A DNA stretch of 12,770 nucleotides from JACCQS01 sp050999295 (GTDB lineage: Bacteria > Actinomycetota > Actinomycetes > Mycobacteriales > Geodermatophilaceae), in contig JBPCPI010000231.1 in assembly GCA_050999295.1 (NCBI GenBank), forward strand, positions 1 through 12,770, written 5' to 3'. A program made the translations under genes and the position numbers. The notes under the pieces are model-generated. The model saw only the letters and a program-made list of their open reading frames with translations. It did no database searches and was not told where the DNA came from. The number at the start of each line of letters is the position of its first letter. The first letter of the stretch is position 1. Positions 6,991 through 12,770 of this stretch are shown here, one piece after another.

Positions 6991-9911
6991 TGGCCACCCA
7001 TGCGGATAACCACGCCCGAGCACGTGAGCGGGCGGCCTTCCCGCAGCTGACCGAGTTCGCCGCCGACATCGGGTTCGACCTCGACCCGTTCCAGATCGAG
7101 GGCTGCCGGGCGCTGGAGGACGGCCACGGTGTCCTGGTCGCAGCCCCCACCGGGGCGGGCAAGACCGTGGTTGGCGAGTTCGCCGTACATCTCGCCCTCA
7201 GAGCCGGGCGCAAATGCTTCTACACCACGCCGATCAAGGCGCTGTCCAATCAGAAGTACAACGACTTGATCCGCCGCTACGGGCGGGAGCAGGTCGGACT
7301 GCTGACCGGTGACCGGACCGAGAACGGGACCGCACCGATCGTCGTCATGACCACTGAGGTCCTGCGCAACATGCTCTACACCGGATCCGGCGCGCTTGCC
7401 GGGCTGGGGTTCGTCGTGATGGATGAGGTGCACTACCTCGCCGATCGCTTCCGCGGGGCGGTATGGGAGGAGGTGATCATCCACCTGCCCGCCTCGGTAG
7501 CCCTGGTGTCCCTGTCTGCCACGGTGAGCAACGCCGAGGAGTTCGGCGCCTGGTTGGTCGCCGTCCGCGGGAACACCGTGGTCGTGGTCAGCGAGGACCG
7601 GCCGGTCCCGTTGTGGCAACACATGATGATCGGTACCCAACTGTTCGACCTGTTCGCCGTTCGCAGACGTCCGGGCGGTGCGGCGAGACCCGTGCTGAAT
7701 CCACAACTGGAGCAGGCCGTACGCAATGCGCAGACCGGGCTGTGGTCGACCGAGACCCGAGGGCGGGGCTCTGGTCGCGACCGGAACCGAAACGGCGGGT
7801 ACGAGCGGCGCCAGCCGTGGCGGCCACCGCACCGCGCCGACGTGCTGGCTCGACTCGACCGGGACGGATTGTTGCCGGCGATCACTTTCATCTTCAGTCG
7901 AGCGGGTTGCGATGCCGCAGTCGTCCAGGTCCTGCGTAGCGGACTACGCCTGACCACCGATGAGGAACGTGAGCAGATCACGGCCATCTTCGACGAACAC
8001 TGCGCCGACCTGCCGGACGAGGATCTCGCCATCCTGGGCTACTGGGAATGGATCGAGGCACTACGGGCGGGGGTCGCGGCTCATCACGCAGGACTCATCC
8101 CCGCGTTCAAGGAGACGGTGGAAGAGCTGTTCGTGCGCGGTCTGGTGAAGGCGGTCTATGCCACCGAGACCCTGGCCCTGGGCATCAACATGCCGGCGCG
8201 CTCTGTCGTGCTGGAGCGGCTCAACAAGTGGAACGGTGACCAGCACGCTCCGTTGACGGCGGGGGAGTACACCCAGCTGACCGGGCGAGCCGGGCGACGG
8301 GGAATCGACATCGACGGTCACGCCGTCGTGCTGTGGTCCCCGGAGGTCGACCCGGCGGCAGTCGGAGGGCTGGCCGCTACGCGCACGTACCCCTTGCGGT
8401 CCTCGTTCGCACCCTCCTACAACATGGCGGCCAACCTCGTCTCCCAACTCGGACGGGTGGCGGCGCGGGAGCTGCTCGGGTCCTCCTTCGCGCAGTTCCA
8501 AGCCGACCGTGATGTCGTCGGACTGCACCGCAGAGCGGCCAACAACCAGCAGACTCTTGCCGAGTACGCGCCCGGTTCGTCCTGCGAGCGCGGCGATTTC
8601 GCGTCCTACGATGCACTGCGCACCGAGTTGAGCAAGCGCGAGGCCGAACTCTCCCGTGCGGGCGCGCAGCGCAGCCGCGCAGATGCCCTCCGGGCGCTGG
8701 AACAGCTCCGGGTCGGGGACGTCATCCGCGTCCCGCAGGGTCGCCGCCAGGGTCTGGCTGTGGTCCTGGATCCAGGTATCTCTCCGTTGTCCGATCCGCG
8801 GCCCCTGGTCCTCACTGAGCAACGCTGGGCGGGACGGTTGAGTGGCAGCGATTTCCCCACTCCCGCGCGGCCCTTGGCGAGGATCAGAGTGCCGACGAAC
8901 TTCAATCACCGAAGCCCTGTAGCTCGACGTGATCTCGCCTCCAGTCTGCGCACGGCCCGTACCGAATCCGATCTTGGCGCCCGCCAGATCACCGCCCGCC
9001 GCCGTCGAGGGGCTGCCGACGTCGCGGACATCGCGGGCCTGCGGGCGCAGCTGCGCGCGCACCCCTGTCACAACTGCCCCGACCGTGAGGAGCACGCCCG
9101 GTGGGCTCGGCGCGCCAGCCAGTTGCAGCGCGAGGTCGACGGCCTCAATGCCCGCATCGAGGAGCGCACTGGCTCGATCGCCCGCGCGTTCGACCGAATC
9201 TGCGAGCTGCTCACCCACCTGGGCTATCTGACCGGCAAGGCGCCGCCCGATGCGTTGTCCGACGCTGGCCGCGGGCTGACCCGGATCTGGAGTGAGACTG
9301 ATCTGGCCACGGCTGAATGCCTTCGCGAGGGGGTCTTCGACGGACTCGGGCCGGCAGAGCTGGCCGCCTGCGTGTCTGCCCTGGTCTACGAAGCCCGTCG
9401 GGATGTCGTGGCCGCCTGGGTTCCGCCGTCACCGCTGCTCGGTGAACGGCTGGCCGACATGCAGGAGGTCACCGCAAGATTGCGTGCCTTGGAGTCGGAG
9501 TTCGGACTGGCACTGACCCGGGAACTGGACCCGGGATTCGTCGGGGCAACCGTGCGGTGGGCGCGCGGGCGGTCCTTGGACAGCGTGCTGCGCTCCGCGC
9601 GCGATGACGGCACGGAGCTGACTGGCGGGGATTTCGTCCGTTGGATGCGTCAACTCATCGACTTGCTGGGGCAGTTGGCCCGAGTGGGCGAGCTGTCCGG
9701 CGCTGTCCCACCCCAGCCAAGGCAGTTCCCGGCTTCGCCTGGCCGCTCGGCCCCACCCCAGCCAAGGCAGTTCCCGGCTTCGCCTGGCCGCCGGCGAGAT
9801 TGCGTAGCGCCGTCCAATCGTGGGGTCGCCGGTGTGGCCGCGCGAGCGGTCACCGCGTTACGTCGTGGCGTGGTGGAGGCGGGGGATCTATCGGTGGTAC
9901 ACAATGTGTGA
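6990..9911 (+). CDS. helY: Ski2/Mtr4-like DEVH-box helicase HelY
   Basis: A 973-aa superfamily-2 ATP-dependent RNA/DNA helicase of the Ski2-like group. Visible motifs are the Q-type LDPFQIEG (31-38), motif I APTGAGKT (52-59), motif II DEVH (145-148), motif III SAT (176-178), FIFSRAGCDAAV (about 300-311), LALGINMPAR (395-404) and motif VI QLTGRAGRRG (429-438). A basic, Arg/Gly-rich insertion lies at about 255-275. CHNCPDREEHARW (from 693) precedes a helical region and the C-terminal DSHCT domain (about 730-962; IWSETDLATAECLREGVFDGL, then GDFVRW). M. tuberculosis HelY is about 906 aa as I recall. Part of the extra length is two copies of PPQPRQFPASPGR (907-919, 922-934) inserted between DLLGQLARV and AARAVTALRRGVV. 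The reading frame stays open, so the protein is probably still made. The GTG at 6990 gives the family-like N-terminus. Role in RNA processing or decay is inferred from family. Confidence 0.95.
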   Translation: MATHADNHARARERAAFPQLTEFAADIGFDLDPFQIEGCRALEDGHGVLVAAPTGAGKTVVGEFAVHLALRAGRKCFYTTPIKALSNQKYNDLIRRYGREQVGLLTGDRTENGTAPIVVMTTEVLRNMLYTGSGALAGLGFVVMDEVHYLADRFRGAVWEEVIIHLPASVALVSLSATVSNAEEFGAWLVAVRGNTVVVVSEDRPVPLWQHMMIGTQLFDLFAVRRRPGGAARPVLNPQLEQAVRNAQTGLWSTETRGRGSGRDRNRNGGYERRQPWRPPHRADVLARLDRDGLLPAITFIFSRAGCDAAVVQVLRSGLRLTTDEEREQITAIFDEHCADLPDEDLAILGYWEWIEALRAGVAAHHAGLIPAFKETVEELFVRGLVKAVYATETLALGINMPARSVVLERLNKWNGDQHAPLTAGEYTQLTGRAGRRGIDIDGHAVVLWSPEVDPAAVGGLAATRTYPLRSSFAPSYNMAANLVSQLGRVAARELLGSSFAQFQADRDVVGLHRRAANNQQTLAEYAPGSSCERGDFASYDALRTELSKREAELSRAGAQRSRADALRALEQLRVGDVIRVPQGRRQGLAVVLDPGISPLSDPRPLVLTEQRWAGRLSGSDFPTPARPLARIRVPTNFNHRSPVARRDLASSLRTARTESDLGARQITARRRRGAADVADIAGLRAQLRAHPCHNCPDREEHARWARRASQLQREVDGLNARIEERTGSIARAFDRICELLTHLGYLTGKAPPDALSDAGRGLTRIWSETDLATAECLREGVFDGLGPAELAACVSALVYEARRDVVAAWVPPSPLLGERLADMQEVTARLRALESEFGLALTRELDPGFVGATVRWARGRSLDSVLRSARDDGTELTGGDFVRWMRQLIDLLGQLARVGELSGAVPPQPRQFPASPGRSAPPQPRQFPASPGRRRDCVAPSNRGVAGVAARAVTALRRGVVEAGDLSVVHNV
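9707..9791 (+). repeat. In-frame 45-bp tandem repeat inside helY (two copies of a 40-bp identical core)
   Basis: The cores at 9707-9746 and 9752-9791 are identical and spaced by 45 bp (15 codons). Each contains an imperfect inverted repeat, GCCAAGGC and GCCTGGC (7 bp with one bulged A, 13-nt loop), so each unit can form a hairpin. In protein it yields PPQPRQFPASPGR twice. No other copy is seen in this window. It resembles a small mobile palindromic unit more than an ordinary coding repeat. Confidence 0.85.
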
Positions 9912-9937
9912 GCCCGCGAACCTGCACCGACCCGATC

Positions 9938-9944
9938 AGAGGAG
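9938..9944 (+). promoter_or_regulatory. Ribosome-binding site of the DUF4333-type membrane protein
   Basis: AGAGGAG at 9938-9944, 5 nt before the ATG at 9950. This decides the start: the same frame is open from 9641, but that upstream part overlaps helY and has no such signal. Confidence 0.8.
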
Positions 9945-9949
9945 CACCG

Positions 9950-11569
9950 ATGACCTACCCACCCCAGGGCGGCGGCGAACAGCCGAACGGATCTTCTGAT
10001 TCCGTGCAATCGCCCACCGACGGTCAGCAGTCGGGTTGGGGTAAACCGACACCCCCTGGCAACCAACCGGAGCAGGCGCAGCGCTCGGACCAGGAGCAGC
10101 AGGAGCGGTCGGAGCAGCCGGAGCGGTCGGAGCAGCCGGCGCGGTCGGAGCAGCCGGAGCGGTCGGAGCAGCCGGAGCGGCCGGAGCAGCCGGAACGCTC
10201 GGAGCAGCCGGAACGCTCGGAGCAGCCGGAGCAAGCTCAGGCCGCACCCGCCGGGCAGGGCGCGTCAGCGGCCGAGTGGAGCCAACCAACAGCAGCAGAG
10301 GCTGACGACCGGGCCTCGTCGGGCTGGGGTCAGTCCTCCAGCCCGGAGAAGCCGGCCGCCCCGCTGCCCTCGTCGGGTGCACCCGCTCCCTCCGGCTGGG
10401 GGCAACCATCCGGTGCTTCGGCGCCGCAGGCTCCCTCGTCGGCGGAGCCGTCTTCATCAGGGTGGGGCCAACCCTCGACTCCAACCTCCTCCTCGCCGTA
10501 CTCCACGCCCGCGATCCCGCCGTCGACCAGGCCGGCCGCCGCCCCCTGGAGTGAACCATCCAGCCCTGCGCCCCCGCCGAGTCCCTCGCCGGCCCAGCAG
10601 TCTTCTTCGGGTTGGGGTCAGCCGTCCGCTTCGGCCATGCCGACACCTCCAGTGGGCCAGCAGTCCTCGTCGGGTTGGGGTCAGCAGTCCGCTCCGGCAG
10701 CCCCGGCTACCCCATCCGGTTCAGGTGCTACGCCGGTGAGCGGCGAGCATGCCTCGCCTGGGACTGCCCAGCAGTCCGCATCCGGATGGGGCCAGCAGCC
10801 CCCGGCGGGCCAGCAGCCCCCGGCGGGCCAGCAGAGCTCGTCTGCGTGGGCTGGGTCCGGCCCGGCCAACCCAGGGCCCGGTTACTCGGGCACCGCTGCG
10901 CCGACTCAACAGTTCGGCACCGGCAGTGCTGGTGCTGGGCAGAGCCCGCCCGGGGCGTACGGCAGCGACTACCCGACCCAGCAGTACGGCGCAGGCCAGT
11001 CGTCAGCGTCCGGTTTCGGTGCCGTGGCAGGCCCGAGCCCGACTGGATACGGCCAGCAGAGCCAGCAGTACGGGGGTCAGGGCAGCTACGGCGCTATCCC
11101 GGCTCCCTCGGGGTACTCCCCTCAGGGCGGCAGTCCTCAAGGTCAACAGCAGTACGGAAGCCAGACCGGCTATGGCGCTGCACAGCAGCAACATGGCTAT
11201 CCCGGCCAGCCAGGACCCGGCCAGGGATACGGCGGCGGCTACCCGAGCGCGCCGGCCAAGAAGCGCAACACCGGTTTGATCGTGACCCTCGCCTTGGTCG
11301 GGGTGCTGGTCCTGGCCTTGGCGATCCTGCTTCCTACCGTGATCCTGAACAAGACCGTGCTCGATCAGGCAGCGGTGCAGAACGATGTCGGTGCCCAGTT
11401 TGAGGATCAAGAGGGTGTGGGCGTCAATCTGACATGTCCTGCGGACATGGAGGTCGAGGTCAGCAGGACCTACGAGTGCACGGGCACGACCGATGATTCC
11501 GAGGACGTCACGCTCGTCATCGAAATCACTGACGAGGACGGCAACTACACCTGGCAGGAGAAGCAGTAG
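9950..11569 (+). CDS. Membrane protein: low-complexity cytoplasmic arm, one TM helix, DUF4333-like external domain
   Basis: A 539-aa protein. Residues 1-437 are low-complexity and predicted disordered. They contain seven ERSEQP hexapeptides (52-93), seven SGWG(Q/K) motifs (28, 124, 148, 170, 220, 241, 278), then a Gly/Gln/Tyr-rich part (311-432; YGQQSQQYGGQGSYG type). A basic anchor AKKR (436-439) precedes one membrane helix (about 441-466). By the positive-inside rule the arm is cytoplasmic and residues 470-539 are outside. That C-terminal domain has two cysteines (Cys496 in NLTCPADM and Cys510 in YECTG) spaced as in DUF4333, which could form a disulfide. Position matches Rv2091c of M. tuberculosis, also a helY-adjacent membrane protein. 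It starts 38 bp after helY and is likely co-transcribed with it. Function unknown. The domain call is by recognition and moderately secure; topology is inferred. Confidence 0.85.
   Translation: MTYPPQGGGEQPNGSSDSVQSPTDGQQSGWGKPTPPGNQPEQAQRSDQEQQERSEQPERSEQPARSEQPERSEQPERPEQPERSEQPERSEQPEQAQAAPAGQGASAAEWSQPTAAEADDRASSGWGQSSSPEKPAAPLPSSGAPAPSGWGQPSGASAPQAPSSAEPSSSGWGQPSTPTSSSPYSTPAIPPSTRPAAAPWSEPSSPAPPPSPSPAQQSSSGWGQPSASAMPTPPVGQQSSSGWGQQSAPAAPATPSGSGATPVSGEHASPGTAQQSASGWGQQPPAGQQPPAGQQSSSAWAGSGPANPGPGYSGTAAPTQQFGTGSAGAGQSPPGAYGSDYPTQQYGAGQSSASGFGAVAGPSPTGYGQQSQQYGGQGSYGAIPAPSGYSPQGGSPQGQQQYGSQTGYGAAQQQHGYPGQPGPGQGYGGGYPSAPAKKRNTGLIVTLALVGVLVLALAILLPTVILNKTVLDQAAVQNDVGAQFEDQEGVGVNLTCPADMEVEVSRTYECTGTTDDSEDVTLVIEITDEDGNYTWQEKQ
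10103..10228 (+). repeat. Seven tandem 18-bp units encoding ERSEQP
   Basis: Seven contiguous 18-bp units, consensus GAGCGGTCGGAGCAGCCG, encode ERSEQP with variants ARSEQP (unit 3) and ERPEQP (unit 5). Units 1, 2 and 4 are identical at DNA level. Units 6 and 7 are identical to each other but differ by synonymous changes (GAACGCTCG), which suggests two separate rounds of duplication. The array is in frame, so copy-number changes would not disrupt the protein. Confidence 0.95.
10791..10834 (+). repeat. 18-bp direct repeat encoding PPAGQQ
   Basis: Two exact 18-bp units (GCCAGCAGCCCCCGGCGG) plus a partial third, within the membrane-protein gene. They encode GQQPPAGQQPPAGQQ, directly after the last SGWGQ motif. 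Confidence 0.85.
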
Positions 11570-11588
11570 CCCAGCCGACCTGCCGGAT

Positions 11589-11605
11589 CTGGTCCTCAGG
11601 GCCAG
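11589..11605. terminator. Possible bidirectional hairpin between convergent genes
   Basis: CTGGTCC (11589-11595) and GGGCCAG (11599-11605) form a 7-bp stem with one G-T pair and the loop TCA, which is the complement of the exonuclease stop codon. It sits 20 bp after the membrane-protein stop. There is no T-run on either side, so intrinsic termination is uncertain. Confidence 0.3.
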
Positions 11606-12504
11606 CCGAGTGCCTCACGAAGTCGGTTGACCGCTGACTGCAGCCCCCATCTGGTGGCCAACTCGGCAAGCCGGTCGGGATCGTCCGGTGCGGCCGGAAC
11701 CTTGGCCGTCACGTCGGGCAGTGGGCAGTCCCGGCGGACCAGGACGACCTGGGGAGCGACCGCGAGATAGTCGGCGGCGGCGGCCAACTTGCGCAGCACC
11801 CCGGGGGTGAGCGCGCCGGTCGGTGTAGCCCGGCCGCGGGCCGCGTCGATGATGCCGTCCACCGACCCATAGGCCACGATCAACGCTGCAGCTGTCTTGT
11901 CGCCGATGCCCTTGACCCCGGGGAGTCCGTCGCTGGGATCGCCGCGCAGAACGGCGTAATCGGCGTAGGACCTCCCGGGAATGCCGTACTTCGCGGTGAT
12001 CCAGGCTTCGTCGACCGTCTCGAGATTGCCCAAGCCCTTGGCGGTGTAGAGCACCCGGACCGGCTGGTCATCGCGGACGAGTTGGAACAGATCCCGGTCC
12101 CCGGTGACCACGTCGACCGGCCCATCGGCCCGGGTGGCCAGCGTGCCGATCACATCGTCGGCCTCGAAACCGGGGGAGCCCAAGCGAGCGATGCCCGCAG
12201 CCTGCAGCAGATCGGCGATGATCGGCACCTGATGTCCGAGACCGTCGGGGGTGTCTCCGAGTTCAGGCTCGTCGTCGACTACTCGATGGGTCTTGTAGGA
12301 CGGAATGGCATCGACCCGGAAGGCCGGTCGCCAATCGTCATCCCAGCAGGCGACCAGTTCGGCGGGACGGCGAGTCCGGACGAGAGTCGCGATCGCATCG
12401 AAGAAGCCTCGCGCGGCATTCACCGGCAGCCCGTCCGGAGAGACGACGGTGTCCGGCACGCCGTAGAACGTCCGGAAGTACAGGCTGGCCGAGTCCAGCA
12501 ACAT
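11596..12504 (-). CDS. 5'-3' exonuclease (PolA N-terminal-domain/FEN-like)
   Basis: A 302-aa stand-alone relative of the 5'-nuclease domain of DNA polymerase I, using metal ions to cut 5' ends or flaps. Acidic metal-ligand motifs are in place: LLDSASLYFR (Asp4), WDDDWRPAFR (55-63), YKTHR (70-74, helical-arch basic motif), FEADD (113-117), VTGDRDLFQL (133-142) and GDPSD (188-192). The H3TH DNA-binding motif GLPGVKGIGDKTAA follows (193-206). SDG replaces the SDN of many homologues, as I recall also for mycobacterial Rv2090. The start is taken as ATG 12504-12502 because family similarity begins at MLLDSAS. GTG at 12513-12511 is an alternative, and the open frame extends to 12576 but runs through the hairpin-rich spacer. 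No Shine-Dalgarno is evident. It is convergent with the membrane-protein gene. An insertion sequence begins about 120 bp upstream and may have displaced or replaced its promoter. Confidence 0.92.
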   Translation of the reverse strand: MLLDSASLYFRTFYGVPDTVVSPDGLPVNAARGFFDAIATLVRTRRPAELVACWDDDWRPAFRVDAIPSYKTHRVVDDEPELGDTPDGLGHQVPIIADLLQAAGIARLGSPGFEADDVIGTLATRADGPVDVVTGDRDLFQLVRDDQPVRVLYTAKGLGNLETVDEAWITAKYGIPGRSYADYAVLRGDPSDGLPGVKGIGDKTAAALIVAYGSVDGIIDAARGRATPTGALTPGVLRKLAAAADYLAVAPQVVLVRRDCPLPDVTAKVPAAPDDPDRLAELATRWGLQSAVNRLREALGWP

Positions 12505-12620
12505 GAGGCTCACAGCATCACTACGTGCTCCGCACGTGCGCGCACTCCGGGCGCTGTGCTCGCTGCGCTCCTCCACTCAACCTCGTGCGCTTCGTGCACC
12601 GGTCGGTCCGCTCCTCGAGC
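12505..12620. repeat. Hairpin-rich spacer (REP-like palindromes) between exonuclease and IS
   Basis: Short perfect or near-perfect inverted repeats crowd this spacer: ACGTGC-TCC-GCACGT (12523-12537), GTGCGCGCAC (12536-12545) and GTGCGC-TTC-GTGCAC (12585-12599, one G-T pair). GCTCGCTGCGCTC lies between them. Two hairpins have 6-bp stems and 3-nt loops, a form common in extragenic repetitive elements of high-G+C actinobacteria. No gene is supported here. Confidence 0.55.
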
Positions 12621-12770
12621 CTGTTGCAAAATTGGCGTGTCTCCTGATTGTGGGTCTTCGGTAGCGGGATACTTGGTCATGGCTAAGGGTTTTCGTCCGG
12701 TGGATCGTGATCAGCGGTTTCTGTTGCCGCCGGATATGCGGGAGTGGCTGCCGGCCGGTCATCTGGTGTG
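12621..12770 (+). mobile_element. Left end of an IS1182-like insertion sequence, cut by the window edge
   Basis: The base composition changes abruptly at about 12621 to a TGTTGCAAAATTGGCG stretch (12622-12637), which is probably part of the terminal inverted repeat. The transposase start follows 42 bp later. The right end is outside the window, so the inverted repeat, the target duplication and the exact boundary cannot be confirmed. Confidence 0.65.
12679..12770 (+). CDS. IS1182-family transposase, N-terminal fragment
   Basis: The frame opens at ATG 12679 and runs off the window after 30 codons: MAKGFRPVDRDQRFLLPPDM, then REWLPAGHLV. FRPVDRDQ-x-FLLPP-x-x-REWLP-x-x-HL is the characteristic N-terminus of IS1182-type DDE transposases in actinobacteria, as I recognise it. 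The catalytic core is outside the window, so whether the copy is intact is unknown. There is no strong Shine-Dalgarno. It is transcribed away from the exonuclease gene. Confidence 0.8.
   Translation, partial: MAKGFRPVDRDQRFLLPPDMREWLPAGHLV

Noticed and set aside
8061..9218. Long minus-strand open frame (385 codons) opposite helY
   Set aside because: It is fully antisense to a strongly conserved helicase, shows no recognisable domain, and long antisense frames are expected in G+C-rich coding DNA.
9641..9949. Upstream extension of the DUF4333-type protein by 103 codons
   Set aside because: It overlaps the helY end in another frame, has shadow-like composition, and the ATG at 9950 has a clear AGAGGAG site 5 nt upstream.
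10103..10228. CRISPR-like array
   Set aside because: The units are contiguous 18-bp repeats without spacers and in coding frame.
12505..12576. N-terminal extension of the exonuclease by 24 codons
   Set aside because: Family similarity starts at ATG 12504; the extension is encoded by hairpin-rich spacer and is Arg/Ser/Ala-rich without homology.
1..12770. A defence island, secondary-metabolite cluster or prophage
   Set aside because: Apart from the IS end, genes match a conserved actinobacterial core neighbourhood; no nuclease-defence, biosynthetic or phage genes are present.

Overview
The window is G+C-rich DNA from an actinobacterium (class Actinomycetes; genus not assignable from this sequence). 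Two things support this: it encodes Pup-proteasome functions (PafA, PafB, PafC), and its backbone follows the order I recall from Mycobacterium tuberculosis Rv2097c to Rv2090: pafA, pafB, pafC, tatA, tatC, helY, a Pro/Gln-rich DUF4333-type membrane protein, and a 5'-3' exonuclease. Differences from that order are an inverted DUF3866 gene between pafA and pafB, a small membrane-protein gene between pafC and tatA, and a diacylglycerol-kinase-like gene between tatC and helY.

Region by region. Positions 1-1257 hold the 3' part of pafA (Pup ligase), without roughly its first 34 codons. 1277-2344 (minus) is a DUF3866 gene, convergent with pafA and divergent from pafB. 2391-4363 is pafB-pafC, two HTH/WYL regulators overlapping by 4 bp. 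4373-4600 is a one-helix microprotein, followed by tatA (4631-4915) and tatC (5013-6002), the core of twin-arginine export. 6006-6908 is a lipid-kinase-like gene three bases after tatC. 6990-9911 is a Ski2-like DEVH helicase (HelY) that carries a short tandem-repeat insertion near its C-terminus. 9950-11569 encodes a membrane protein with a 440-residue low-complexity cytoplasmic arm. 11596-12504 (minus) is a 5'-3' exonuclease. 12505-12620 is a hairpin-rich spacer, and from about 12621 an IS1182-like insertion sequence begins and runs off the window.

Functionally the window combines Pup tagging, the PafBC DNA-damage regulator, Tat export and nucleic-acid processing (HelY and the exonuclease). 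Nothing here is clearly a new defence or mobile system; this is mostly conserved core genome. The unusual parts are: a Glu/Gln exchange between TatA and TatC at the polar intramembrane positions, the repeat inserted into HelY, the SGWGQ/ERSEQP/Tyr-rich arm of the DUF4333 protein, leaderless-type starts with identical geometry at pafB and helY, and the transposon end upstream of the exonuclease. No gene-free stretch exceeds 300 bases; the longest is the spacer plus IS end at 12505-12678. I saw no tRNA, rRNA, CRISPR array or riboswitch.
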